From: Larus michahellis
Lineage: Eukaryota > Chordata > Aves > Charadriiformes > Laridae
Assembly: GCF_964199755.1 (NCBI RefSeq)
Contig: NC_133897.1
Coordinates: 113,965,579-114,029,578, forward strand
Direction: 5' to 3'
Length of the DNA: 64,000 nt
Shown: one piece after another, positions 27,104 to 42,100 of the stretch
How the letters are laid out: the number at the start of each line of letters is the position of its first letter
Position numbering within the stretch: position 1 is the first letter of the stretch
Translations under genes and position numbers: made by a program
The notes under the pieces: generated by a model
Database searches by the model: none
What the model was told of the DNA's origin: nothing
The model's input: only the letters and a program-made list of their open reading frames with translations

Positions 27104-30100
27104 CTTAAAGAAAAGAAAAATCACCTGTAAACAGTCATCTGCACAGAACTCAGCACAAAGAGCTCCTTTCAAGAGTTCACTCTCAGCCAAAGCCTCCGTT
27201 TAAGGATGTTTTGATTCTTATTACTGAACTACATTCAAGTAAGTTGAATCAAGAATTTCTTTCAGAGGAAAGTTAGAAGACATTGTCAAAATAAAGCCAC
27301 CTCCTAAACCAATTAAATTACTGCCCACAAATGAAAGCAGGCAAATGTACAGTCAGCTGCTGATACACAGTGAAGTTATACGAAAGAGGAAGTATAGCAA
27401 ATAGGAGCATGTTTACCAAATTCAACAGTAATATTTATTAACTGAAGTGTTCAGCAGAGGCTGTGAACTACATTATGCCCGCTACATATTAACCAAAAAT
27501 TTCACCTGATTCTGTGCACTCATCTTCTATGTCCTCCCAACAAGTGCCTGCAGTCATTATTTAAACGCAGACCGTTTACATGATCAGAGGAATTACCACC
27601 TGAATATTGTACCTTTTTCAGAATGTCATCAACAAGTTTTAGAAATATTTCATCCACATTAAAATTATCCTTGGCACTTGCTTCACAGAACCGCATCCCA
27701 GTTATTTGCTGTGCAAACTGATGGAAGAGAAAATAAAATAACTATGTGAAGATATGCATAAGCAGCAACAAACAGCAAATATGCACTCCCCATAAAAGCC
27801 TTAAAAAAACCCCACAACTTTCTACAAATCTGTGAAGGAAATCTAATTCAATTAATAAACCTGAATCTCTAAGGTACAGCAAATATTACCACATACACTT
27901 AATTTTCTCTTAAAATTAGTTTACTGGAAAAGTGTGCTGCATTTTTCCAGACATAAATCTGAGAAATTAATGTCTTCAGTTGACATGGATTGCTGCAGAT
28001 TGCCAAAAAAGTATGAACTTTTCAGTAGAGTTAATCTCAATCTTATTCATAAAATGCAGAAAAGGGAAGTACGGATGAAAGAATTAGCCTTGACGCTCTA
28101 ACAGGAAATCCTTTACTTCCAAACGCATGATGGGTAGCTGAAGGAAAACGTTTGTGTACGTCCATACTGACAGTATCCTGATCAAGATGGTGCTATGAGT
28201 GTTCTGCTAAGACATACTCTCTTGACAGGCTCCTTACCACTTTTGGAGTTGGAAAAGAACAAAAGAAACATAAACCAAAGATGAGCTAAGTAATCAATCA
28301 GGGCTGTTGCCTGGCCTAAAATACTACTGAAAAGCAAACATCTGGAAGAAGGCTCACAAAGATGTCCCGAGTAGAGATATCTCTGTGATTCAAGTCTTCA
28401 CTACATCCTCTTACAGAGCCCCAGAAGGAGTAATCCCTGCACTGCTGTGTAGTGTCAGCTAACTTGTAGTTTATTCTTTTCTTTAGAGCAAAGACATACT
28501 GATCCAGCAGGCAAGCATACAGCTGCAAATTTTAAGTAAGCAAATACTGTATGGATTTTGACAGAACACCACCACTCTCAATACACTCCTTAGGTCTAAC
28601 AGTCTGAACAAGAGTAGCCATGGACCATCAGCAGCAGCAATGCCACGGCAGTTTTGCTTCTAACAGTAACTAAGAATTGTGTTAGACCTATTCTTACCTT
28701 TTCTCCCTGCTGTCGAGTAATCTCTCGATCAACTTCACAGTCCAGTTTATTTCCAACTAATAGAAGCTCTGCATCTTCTGAAGCATACTGCAATTAAGAC
28801 ATTTTTAATTAACTAACCCTAGGAATGTAAGATTTTATAATGTCAACACAATATTAAAAAAGGGTGATTCCTCTACTAAATAAGGAACCACAACTACACA
28901 GTTTATACGTACAAGTTCTTCACAAACTTTACTTCAAAGATTTTTCAACTTCGATTTTTGAAATTCCATTTTTAAAACATGACTTCAGAACTAGCTATTC
29001 CAGTTTATCTAAGAATGAACATAATGACCTTATTTCACAGACAGGAAATAAACCACTTTTTTTTCTGCCCCAGTGCACAGGTAAATGAGTAATGTTACAG
29101 ATTTCCACTGACACTTCTAACTCGGACAATTCTAGTTCAAGGAAGCAGGAATAGACAACCATTTTCCAACAAAAATGTGTTAATGTTAAATCCTGGCTAA
29201 AAGAACCCAATGAAAATTAGTTGGCATTACTTTAGTAATCCTATATCAAAAAAGTCCTACAAAGTACCTTTGAGGAAAAAAACTGCTTCTTAAGAAAATG
29301 TGTAAAAAAATATTTAATGCCTACCTTATCAATCATTTTCATCCATTTTGGTAAATCGTCAAATGTTTCCTTCTTGGTGATATCATACACCAAAATAATT
29401 CCCTTGGCACTTCTGTAATAAGCTGAGGTAATGCTGTTGAATCTCTCCTGACCTGCTGTGTCCCTAAGAAGCAGCAGCAAACATTGGCACAAATATTTCA
29501 CCAATTTACGAAGTACAGAATAACTTTGTTTACATTTTAATAAACACAGCCCCACGCTCATCAGACACTCTATATTGAACGTTTCCTTCTATATACGTGA
29601 ATTTCAGGCCAAAAAAAAAATGGAGCAGTACTTTCAATCATAAAAAGTTTTTGTATCAGGACTACTTATCCCATACTAACTTCACCAAGAAAGGCCACCA
29701 AACAGTTCTACATGTGTCTGAGAACGAAGCTGCCCAATGAAAACGTACCAGCAGATGAAGCTGGTTTTGTGTTGTTGGGGTTTGATTGGGTGTGGGGTTT
29801 TTTTCTGTTTTGTGGTTTTTTTTAATAGCCCTAAAAAAAAAATGAAAAAAGAAATGGACACATGCTTATCAAACACAGCCGGACATCCAACTATAAAATG
29901 AGCAATGCACTGATCGTTATGATTCGAGCTTTCAGAGCCTTTTGGGATCAACCACAGCAATTCAGCCATGGTTCTAAAACTAATGCAGAAGATACTGGCA
30001 GATGTGAATGAAAAGAGTGAGCAACCACTATCTGGTACAGCTTTCGAAAGTAGACACCCAGCTTTCATGATTACATCTCTTAATTTGAGGTGTTCAAATA

Positions 30101-33100
30101 ACATTTCCATTCTCACTTTCAGCATTGTAGGTATTTCAGGCGGGGTGCATTTACACAGGAGACTATTTTCCAGCAATGACACCATGTCGCCTGTACTAGC
30201 TACAGCTTATATTCCAAAGCAGATGAGACCGAAGGGTTATTATTTACTGAACCATGAAAACCTGTGAACTGCTTTCAATTGTATCATCAAGGCTGCTTCT
30301 GGAAGATTTTTGGCTTCTAGAAGATTTAGTTATACTAAAAAAATAGCTGGTGCATATCATAAGTCTTAAAATGTGACTGGTATCACAACTGGAAAGTAAG
30401 TTATATGGTGCTCCAAAGTGATCAAGCATTCACTGCTTGAGTTCAGCCCCCAGAGCCAATGGATAATTTTGAAATTTCACTGTTAGAGCAAGTCAAAAGA
30501 TGGACCAAAATTAAGAGTGGATGGGGGAAAATGCGCACGTGTGTGTTGGGACTCAAAAGTTCAAAAGGAATTCTCTTCAACAATCACATTTTAGACAAAA
30601 GAAGGAGGATGAATTTGGGAATGAGATTAACGATGGAGACCCAAAACACTTGTTACCAAAAAAATGCCATGTTCACAAAATGCCACATCAATTGTCCTGA
30701 CAAATTAATTCTTCTAAAGCCTATGCACAACAAGCAGTAGAATAAACTATCAAAAACCTATTTTGCTCTTCACAAAATCTTTAAGAATTTTAACTAAGCA
30801 GGTTTAAAAGTGAAGTATTTAACTTTCTCCTGAAATTGCCACAAGTGTACTTGATAGCAACAAATCTTTGCTAGTGATTTCACAAAGAACGCAGTGTCCA
30901 CTAGAAAAAGATTTGAAAGCTCTGCTTCATAGCCTGTGGATAAATATCGACCACTACTTCACTGCAAGCCAATGGCATCACAATATAGGGCAGAAGAGAA
31001 CAAATTCCTATCACACACATTTTTATTTTATTTTTATTCAAACCCCATTCTCTACTCAGAACTTCAGAACTGCATTCATACAACCCTTTGGGACCCTACA
31101 GAAGGTGAAAACAGGAAGCCTGTCAAGCTGTAGTAGTATTTCAGACCAGTTTTAGATGGTTAATTGGTTGCTTTCTTATCAGTAATGAGGCATTTTTATT
31201 AAAGCAATACAAGTTCTGGCAGCTGAAATCACAAATATAAGTATTACTCTGAGGAAGTAATTCTACTTTCTCTTCCATTATTTCTTTGCTATGGTCAGAT
31301 TTATTTTTTGAAAGGTCCTTTGGACATTCACTGCATGAAAAATTAAAAAATTCTAGTATGAACCGTTGATTTTCCACATATGGATAACATTGCTTTAGTG
31401 TTTATGAACAGACTTCTCAGAATTATGACCTTGTAGAGCAGCCCCTGACATCTGTTGCTGATCCAGCCTACTGATCAAGCTTATTAAGGATGGGATCCCT
31501 TTAGTTTCATTCTTCTGAGCAGACACAGACTAGGCAGCAGGTGGAAGGCAATACCTGATGTGGAAGAATGCATCAATTCTAACTTTGGCCAGAATAATGG
31601 GAAGAGTTGTGGTTTTTTGCTGCCCGGTCTTCCCCCTCTTCTATGTGCCCCTACCAGAACCCAGATATGAAGGGACTATTTCAGAGTCACCTGGCTTTGC
31701 CTTCAGGTCAGCGCTAAGGACCTTCAGCAACTCCCATCACAGAGGGGCTACCAGTGTACCACATCACTCAGTTCATACATTAGAAAAACAGAGGGGAAAT
31801 AAACACACTAATGACTGAAGACAGTCATCCACACACTGGGTAAGCCTAGGGGTGGGTGATGGAGCCAACTATGCAACATTACACTCTGCCACTCCAGCTA
31901 CCTCCAGCTCCACATTTCCCCTAAGCCTGCTGAGTGCTGTATCTTCAAGCCTACCTGGTACTGTCAGCCTCTCCTCACCCCACAACACCATCAGGGTCTT
32001 TAAAAGTTTATAGTATTCCCAGGCTGCTGATCCTCTCTGTACCCTCAGGTCCTCCTGCACTCCCCTTTGTGTAGGCCATTCACCCAAATATCATACAACT
32101 TGCAGTCTGGCTTACTGGCTAATCGAGACACACCACATGCTGTGGCTAGTTTAAAACACTCATGGATAGCCTGGCTGTCCACTATGTACGTTAAATGGCC
32201 AGATGGCCACTGACTGTCACCTGCCAGTCGCATAATGACATTGAGTTATGGCTGACCTTCTTTGCCTTGCTTTAAGTCATGGACTTCCCCACACTTCATA
32301 CGACCAATGCCTCTACTGCCGCAGCAAGTTTAAATGAAACCAGTCAACAGGTTTGTGATTGTAAGCACGATATTCTAATCCTTGTTTCCTTTGAAAACTG
32401 GAAGAAAGTAAGCTGAATTTGCGGTCTTGAACATTACATGAATATTTTACTAGCCTTCTTCAAACAGTAAGGTGAAAATTAGGGAACTATTTCTGCAATA
32501 AGTAAGTTTAGAATGCAACCCCAAGCTATCTAAATAAGCTGTAGTTTGAAAAGAGTATCAGATTGATCTTTCATGTGGCAAATCTCACCGTCTACCAGGT
32601 ACTACCTTCATTTTCATGAAAATGTGCAGTAAATTCTTCCAATATTGAGGAAAAAGTGACAACCCCCAATGCAGACCTAATATTAAAAGCATATCTAACT
32701 TAAAATGCCCTCCATTCATGTGCAGTGCTGGAGCAATTAAGTTTGTTACGCTATTTTCATTGATGTATTTATTACACTTCTGCAGCTGGAGTATTTTAGT
32801 AAGGATAGCTAACAGTACATAACTCCATGAATTTTGTAAGTGATACAAAGTGCTGCTAGTTCTTCATTTGGTCTGGTCAGAATTGACATAACAGAATAAG
32901 TCAGTTCAATTTAATTCAAACTCCAAAAGTCCAAATAATAGATTACTACAACTTGATCAATGATTTGGCATCACTGAAAAAGATACAATAGATTACTCAT
33001 TTTTTAATGCTAAAAGCAGTTTTCTTTTATTGATTTTTTTGAAAAAAATGGTTCTAATGGAAAAACACTGGTATTTCTAAATCATAATCAGAAACATACA

Positions 33101-36100
33101 GCGTATGACTCCTTGACCATCTATAATCTGCAACAATACAACCCCACTGCGTGGTTCTGTTTTTCTGCTTCCAAAACAAGAACTAGACATCACTCCAAAA
33201 ATACAAACATTACACCAAACAAAAGCAAATACAAAAACCACACAAAGCCCATTTTCAAGTGTTGATTTGTCATGTTCTCACTATTTCACACTGCATAAAA
33301 TACAATACAAATACAGTTGATCTTAATTAAAATAAGTCTGGATAATTTTTGTTTTACATAAATGTTCTCTGTGTCTATCTAAAACAGTTGCTTGAAACAA
33401 ACACACAGACTCAAAACTGTCTTTGGCTCTGAAGTTAAACTATTTTTTTATGAGTGGTGGTGTGAACTGGCAATAGAAAGGAAAGTATTTTTAAGCACAT
33501 AAAAATTTAACACTAATTTAACACTTTCACATGCTCTGTGCTTTTATAGAACCTACAGGCAATATTTTTAAAAATGTTTTTAAGTCATTTTAGAAGTTAA
33601 TTCTACTTGTTAAGCTGAGTTTTTTCCTCAAATATATTTAAAATATTTTATTATAGGAAATAACTTATTTCTGTTCTCCTACTGAACAGAAGGAACTACA
33701 TTATGTTGCATTCCAGGACAGGTGATCTTTTCCTCAGACTACTCCTCGCCCCAGAGATTTCCCAAGACAACAACTGTCCGTTAGAAAATGCTGAACTGGC
33801 AGAATGTGAACTTTTTATGAGAAAGCACCAATTTAAACAACCTCCAGAAGCAAATCAGACTGTTTTCTTGCTGGGTCACTGGCTCCCTTGGGCATTAAAC
33901 CTGCAGAGATACCAGAGAGTCCCTTTGGCTCCCCAGCAGGGAACTGGGAGCAGGGGCAGGATACCAGAGCTTCCAGTAACCAGGCCCTTCAAGAGAGGAA
34001 GCCAGAAGTGACTGCTGCTTGTGTCAGCTGAGTGCCCAGATTGCACAGGTAGGAGGGGACAGTCACACTCACTACTGTCCTGCTGAGCTACTCCCGGCAC
34101 ACCTATGCTTCAAAGCATGAGAATGGGTTTCTGATTATTTGGTCTAGTTTTCAAGCTTTGTAAAAGCACCGATTCACAGATGCTCGGATTCCCTCGGGCG
34201 CTTACGCTACCCAGTAGCTCTGGTTACTTTATCCCACAGCCTGAGCTGCAAGTACACATCGCTTCTCACAGATGTATGAGCTTGTTTCAGACAAGAACTG
34301 CAATGCAGCAGCAGATGTACTGTATCTACTACTTCTGGCAGCCCAGGGGGCACTACTAGTGTTCCAGGTGGCACGGAGGAGATGGACAGTACTCTGCCTC
34401 CTCACTGCTGCTCTACCATTTCATATTCTAAGGAGCAGGAGATTGTTTCCTGAGGGAAGAGGTACTGGGAGGTAGCAGGGACCGGGCAGGAACAGATAAG
34501 CTACGGGTGACAGATCAGACGCCTCTGTGATCCTTAGCTCAGAGTATCCCACTGTGAAAGGAATACGGGAGACAAGTCCAATTTGTACGCTACCCTACAA
34601 ACAACTGCAGGTGCGAAAGCTGCTTTCAAAAGGATGTCTTACACACCTAATTGCTTGATATATTCAACACAGTACTGCTGTTTTTTCATAAATTCAAGTG
34701 GTAGAGGTCTGTGGAGAACACTCTGCTGATACAGTGGTCAGTGGAGAGACACATCAAGTGACCACAAAACCACCAAAGTTAAACTTTCTTTTTAAACTAA
34801 TCTTGTTTGAAATAGAATCAAATGACTAAAAAGAAAAAATAATCACACTCTGATGCTTCAAAACTTAACTTCAGTTATTTTAAGAAAACAGAAAAGCATA
34901 AACTTTAGAAATTATCTGTTCATTGAATAAAAGGGGTTTTTTTGCAGTAAATTTACTGTAATCATTGTACATAAGATTACCAGGAAGTATGAGGCAACCT
35001 TAATTGTGTCTCTGTGTAAGTATGAACGGAGACTGACTTAGGATCAGCTGTGCAGCTTAAGTCTGTGTTTCTAAACTTCCAAGTGTTTGACTTGGTAAAT
35101 TGCTTTCCTCTTTTAATCTATCAGTTGAAGATACAATAGGGAGCGGCTGAGGGAGCTGGGGTTGTTTAGCCTGGAGAAAAGGAGGCTGAGGGGAGACCTT
35201 ATCGCTCTCTACAACTACCTGAAAGGAGGCTGTAGCCAGGTGGGGGTTGGTCTCCTCTCCCAAGTGACAAACGATAGGATGAGAGGAAATGGCCTCAAGT
35301 TGCACTAGGGGAGGTTTAGATTGGATATTAGGAAAAATTTCTTCACTGAAAGGGCTGTTGAGCATTGGAACAGGCTGCCCCGGGAAGTGGTTGAGACACC
35401 ATCCCTGGAGGTATTTAAAAGACGTGTAGACGTGGTGCTGAGGGACATGGTTTAGTGGTGGACTTGGCAGTGTTAGGTTGATGGTTGGACTTGATAATCT
35501 TAAGGGTCCTTTACAACCAAAACGATTCTACAATTCTGTGATTCTATGACAATAAGAGTTCAGGAGTATGCCAAGACAGTTTTAAGGGTTAAGTATAAGA
35601 ATAACATTTTAATAGCCACTGTTGGAGAGAAAGTGACATTTAGGAGCAGGATGTTGTGTTCATGGATTTTACCATATTTTAAAATATTATCTCTTCACAT
35701 TCTGTTTTCTCCACCATTTTAGCAGGGCTTAGCGCAGAAGTAATGGTTACATTTTAGCAACCTATCACTTCTTAACTTTAAAAGTTTCCTATACGCTACT
35801 AGCATATTCTCAATATGTGGAAAATAATGGTTTAAACAGCTCTTTTCCAACAAAACATCTCTCCCATAAAGAATTTATTCAACATGAACAAATTGTTTGA
35901 TGAGCTTAGCACATTTCATAGCAAGAATTCCTATCAGGCGTACAGTAGTATCTCCATATCAGAATTTTTTTGTTACCTCTGTCAGCTCCGGCAGACCCTG
36001 GCTAACAATTGCTGGCTCAACTGCCAGCCTTGTGGTCATAGGTTTCCAAACAGGGACAGATGATGGATGAAGACATGCCACTAACATTCAAGTGTTAGGT

Positions 36101-39100
36101 GACTGATGATACCAAAGATGAAGCAGCAGGTTAACTCAGAAGGAAGCAAGACAGACACATGGTGTGACAAACAGAGTTGATGGTGACCTGCCAAGAGGAG
36201 TTAGTAAGCTGAATTCACTGCATCCATGTAGTTAAGAATGAGAAACCACCAGAATGTCCCAAAAGTGTAACAACAAGTATATTTAGAGATTCTTTCCCCC
36301 GCTCTGGATTGTTAGCAGCTTTAACAGTTTAACTATGCCAATTATGCATCTGTTAATAAACCAAAGCTAAGCTTCTACAGAGTAGTATATAAGATTAATG
36401 TATAGAACATAGCTGGTTTATTCTCTCATAATAACATTTATGTATTGTACTACTCTGCAAAACAAAGGAGCTCTTAAACTCAATAATTTCTAAACAATAA
36501 AAACTGTATTAATCATTTACATGGAGAATCATTATCAGGAAACATGTAACCTACTCCAGAAAGGAAAAGCTTAGCTCAGACTTTGAGCTTTCTGTAGTAG
36601 AACACCAGTACCAGTTAAGTTATAGGGTCTTATTTGCATGGGATCATTTTACTTCTCAGTGCTGTTTAGAGTGGATATAATTTACTTAGTCTTGAATGCC
36701 TTTCACTTTAAAGTTATTTAATATAGCGTCAAAGAAACAGCACTGCATATACTAAGTTTTAGAAAAACAGTTTAGAAAATACTTCACCGTTGTTTTGTGA
36801 TTGCTGATACAATGAAGGTCAGTTTTAAACAGTCCAGAAAACAAAAAAATCCCAAAGCGTATTTTCTCTAGTGTCTATTTAACACAGTCACCTTTTGTTT
36901 TTTGTAGAACTCCTATTCTATTTCTTGTGTAGGTGATACCATTCTAGGAAAAGGGGCTTGAGACCTCTGTGATGCATTAACATTTCAGTAATTACATTCA
37001 CATCCTATTTCTAACTTTATCTCTCCTCCTCCTTTACCCTCGCTAAAATCTAAGGGCTATTTGGTTTTGCTTAAGTCTCGTGGGAATGGAGGAGAGGAGG
37101 AATAAGGAAAGAGCTAAACCAGCTTATAACAGTTAATAGTATTAGACAAGCATATTAATTCATGCTAGAACATCAAAATTAAAACATACTGCTGGTTGCA
37201 CGTTTGTTTTACTTACCAGATTTGTAATCTAATTTTCTTTCCTCTTAGCTCTACTGTTTTGATTTTAAAATCAACACCTATAAATAAAATACAGTAAACA
37301 GAAAAGGAGGAATAAGAAGCAAAAGTAATGAGGGTGCAATTATAACTATTTTTTTTTTAAATATTAACTTGTAACAGTCTGAACAAGCAGAAGGGTTTGC
37401 ACCACTACGAGTCACCTCAGAAACACCATGGGGATTTGACAATCGCTATGTAGTCTGTGAGCCATCCAATTTGGCAGCATCACAACATACACCTTCCACT
37501 TTGTGCAACATTTCCAGCAGCAGGTAAACCCAACATAACAGTAAACCAGACCCAGTATGTTTGTTTCTCCCTATTCACCTTGACTGTCAAGGACAAGCCT
37601 GCCCTACTTCCAACTGGCACAGATGCCCTGGAGGCATGGGGCAAAACCAATTCCTCCACATCGGTTTTGCTGTCTGTGAACTGGGAACAATACACATCTG
37701 ATTTCCAGGCTAGATGCCTAGCATCTGTAAAGCACTTCAGTGCAAGTGCTGGAATTGTGGTTGGTTTATGAGGAAGTTTGTTAGCACTGTCATTCTTAAT
37801 TCCTGCAAATATTTATTAGCAAACTGCTTAGAGAGGGTATTTGACTTTTAAAATTTCTTTTATACCTGTATGGTACTTTTATCCATCATCTCAAAACTCC
37901 AGCCACATTTTGAATGCATGCTAAATATCAAAGATAGAACCATGAAGACCTTGTTATACAGAAAGATAATACTGTTGGCAATCAACATGTAAGACATACT
38001 ATGGTCAAACAATACCTAGACACAAAAGATTACCACCTCAACTACAAAAATATTTCACATGTTTGTCAAATGTCCTAGAATATCATAGCATTTGTAGATT
38101 GTGAATGTGTTCATTTTTAGTATACATTTGTATGAAGATTTTTGCTTCAGTTCTTCCTTCTGAACATCATCCCTCCTAACACTGCTAAATCAAAAAGAGG
38201 GAAATAAAAGACAAGAGAACATAGTTCAGACTGGTACACTTAAACTCACACAGAAGTGTAGAAGCATAGTGTGTTGGAAACACTTTTGCTGTTTCACGTA
38301 TAATTGTATACTAAGGACCGGGATGAAAGTGAAGAGGAAAAAAAGATTTTTATTTTCTCTAACAAAACCTACACATTTTCCTAATGTCTACCCTTGGTAA
38401 AAGCCGAGTATTCTTGCCGATATTGTTAGACTCAAGACTGGATCGTAACTTTGACAGAAAGGACTAAATTTGGCCCTTATGCAAAGCTTTTCAAAACTCC
38501 TGAAAATTTAGGTAGGGAAAAAAAAGTGCATTTTACATCCTGAAAACCAGTTACATGTCGTTGACTTGGCATTTATTTTAAAGTGCTTTTAAAGACAGTT
38601 ATGTCTGTAAAGTTGTTAGTATGGGACAATGAAATGGACTAAGTTTTAAAAAACTAGATACATTCTACAAATTGAAATGCAAAGGATACATTCAATTCTA
38701 TTTTTAATTTGCAAAGCAGGTTGCCACTGTTCAGCTAGACTAAATAAATGGAAGAATCACTGATAATCATTCTCCTAAACAAAAATCCCTTCAAACAGCT
38801 TGCATTTGTACAATACATAGCGATAAAAGTATTGGTTATCACCATGACATTTGGTCTCCTTCTCCAGGTCCTTAAAAGTGTCTAGCGCACATATTCACCA
38901 ATTCTTGGAGTTATTCAGGACATTTGATGTTTATTCTTCACTTGGCAAAATGTATCCCATTCAAACCCCAGCAGGGTTCTCAGGCAATACAGGAGCTAAA
39001 GTGTTGAGCTGATTTGTACTACACGGTCTACAATTTTAATGGCAATTTTCAAGTATTCATATGGAAATTGAGAAAAAAAAATATTAGAATGATTAACATT

Positions 39101-42100
39101 TCAGAGCATTTACTAATTCTAACTTTAAGAAGTATTTTTCTACATTTTTGAAAAACCATCATCTGTGTCAGCATAAATGCAGAAGTGAAATGATCCAACT
39201 ATGCTTTACTATCCAAAATGTGGGAAATAAGAATTCTTGTAATTACTGCTTTTCTATTAATGAGATTTTTTTTTTTTTAGAGAAACATACCCACATTTCT
39301 ACTGTTACAAGCCTTTTCTCTATATAAATGCCTTTAAACTATAAAATGCAATTGTCTTATGGTCACAGCTTTGTGTAAAACAAGACAGCAGCTTTACTTG
39401 CTAAGAAGATAATCAATATTAACTGAAATTGCTTCAAACCCCTCCCTTCCTGCCTCTTCCCCATTCTGCCCTTATCTCATACACAACATACTATATGATT
39501 TGCCATTCATCTGAGAACTCAGGTTCAAAAAAACAAACAAACAAATCTCACTTTTCTCTCCCACAGAAACTTATATAGAAAAAAAAATCTAGGATGCTCA
39601 TTCAGGTGGGGTATACTTGTTTTAGGCTAACAATTATACTTGTAGAGGAGCTTGATCTGAGCAGAGAAAGAAGACAGCTCTGCTGTGTAAAGAAAAAGTC
39701 TTGTTGTCACACAAAAGAAGTCTGAACCATCTCTGATACAAAATTGTGTATTAAAAGCCATCACAGAACTTTCACTTAAGTTTCACCAACTCCATCAACA
39801 AAATATTTTTATTTTTACAGAGGTGGTTTACACACTGCTGTCTTTCAGGAACAAAAAGGTTTTGTTGTATTTTTTAAAAGGAAAAATAATTAATGAACTA
39901 TGGAGAGAAAAACTCCAACTGTTCTAGTAAAGTAAATTTTCAACTTGGGACTTCTGGTACTAGTAGGCAAAACGTATGAATGAAATGAAGTAGAAAAAAT
40001 CCTACCTATTAAAAAGATGATTTAAAAATAAATAATACGTCCATAACATTGTTATTTCAAAGGCAGATCTTTCTATTAATCATCTTAAAGTCATACCATG
40101 AAACATTTCCCTACTGTTAAATTTTGCAATGAACAATGCAAACCACTAGCTTTGGAAAAGCATGTTCCTCTACAGAACTGTTTGAATCACTTAACACTCA
40201 GGTCAGACAGCTTGCCAGAACTAAACAAAGGTTGCTCAACTGCTCTTTAAAATTAGTAATGCTCTGTAGGCATCAACACAATACGAAAAACTTCATGTTT
40301 GCCAATACTGCAGGAAAAACATCTGGCAACTTTCCTTTTGCACACGAAGAAAAAAATTCCTAAGCCTGTCAGGTTTCATTACCATGTTTCACCATAGACC
40401 TGCCAAAGGTAGTGCTCTGAGTTTACATACAAATTAGTAATTCGATTAAAACGATACCACAATCATTTGTTTTCCACTTCAATTTCAAATACTAAGTTAA
40501 GAAAAAAGTTTAATGAAACAAATTATTTAGCTTGATTAAGGTCAATGAAAATACCTAAATGAGAAATTTTGCTATCCGTACAATTACTCCAGCTATTAAA
40601 AACAAGAGGAAAAGCTGTTAATGTTCTCTGAAAGTCAATCAGGAAACTAACACTTTCCACTGTAACAGATAACAAATACCTATTAGTCACACATGACGTT
40701 GAGAGTTAGACAACTGCACCTTTCCATTCACGTATGCTAAGCCAGTCTTACATGTTCTTTATATTTGCAGTTGTAGAACGGAAGATTTGGAGCAACCGCT
40801 GCAAACTCCCATTCTTCAGCAAAATAACTGAGAACAGTTCTTTTAAGCATCTCTATTCAGCACAGGATAGAGAAGGTATTAAATCTGCTCTTAGAAAATG
40901 GTGTGGGTTTTTAAAGAAATGCTTTGTAACGCTCCAGTGTTGATGCCAGCAAGATTTGATAAATTCTTTAAAATCCTTGCTTCAACAGACTCTTAATTTA
41001 CCGTTGCTCTAAGCAAGGCATGTCTTTCTCAGTCTTGTTAAACCTAATTCTAAGACCTGTTAAGTACAGGTATGTTGTCAGAATTTTTCCAAGTTTCCCA
41101 GCGTTTGCAATGATACTGTTGGTCCTTGCAGTTACCATTCCCTTAAGGCAGATCCCAAAACACAACTAACACACAAGTTTATTAAACACTGGCATTTCTT
41201 CTGCATTCAATCCTGCCAGAGGCTGCTCTGGCCTTGAAGCTATATAGCTGCACAAACGGTGTGCTAGAATCCGTGTGCCAACAGACAGGACTCACTAGCC
41301 CTGGCATAACACTCTACTAGCACAGCTACAGCAACACCTTCCCCACTGTGCGCCTCCAGTTATGGCGGGTGTCCCCTAAAAGGATGTCAACAACAGCTAA
41401 CACAAACAAGACACTTAAGCACCTTGTGTCCTTAATTATGCAAATAGAACTGAGGTCACGGTTTTATACATAGTTCAATAAAAGAGAGGAATCAATAATT
41501 ACTGTTGACAACTGCATTAAATCTGAGCAGCAATTTTTATAAAAAGAACGGATTTTAAAAGGCTCTCTTTAGGTGCTACAAGGCTGGCAAACTATTGCTG
41601 GTTTGCACGCTACCTAGTTTGCATTTTAAATGCTGCTGGCTAATTTATTGTCAACGAATAATGAAAGGTACACATGCCAGTGGAGCCAACAAGTGCATGT
41701 GCTTACAATCATACTGAAGCGTGCCCTTTGCCAGGTCACAGTGATGCAAGGGGAACCAAAAGGCTTATCACAATCTCCTCTCCCATTAAAAAGTCCACCT
41801 CTTCTCCATACATCAGGTTTGCATGGACCACAGGCAATCAATGCGTTCAGTTTTTCTAAGGTTATTACACTCACACTATGAGTGAATCCAGACTTTGACC
41901 CCATTTTTCTCTGGAAATCCAAAAATTCCATTTTTCAGGCATCCAAACACACACATAAGAACTAATGGAAAAGGCACAAAAATACAGATCTCAGCCTCTG
42001 GTTTGGGTTTCTGATTTTGTATCTATTGAACATTTCAAAGTATACCGAATCAGTTTGCCTTACCACTTAAAACTACAAATGAGCTGCTACCCTCTCCCTG

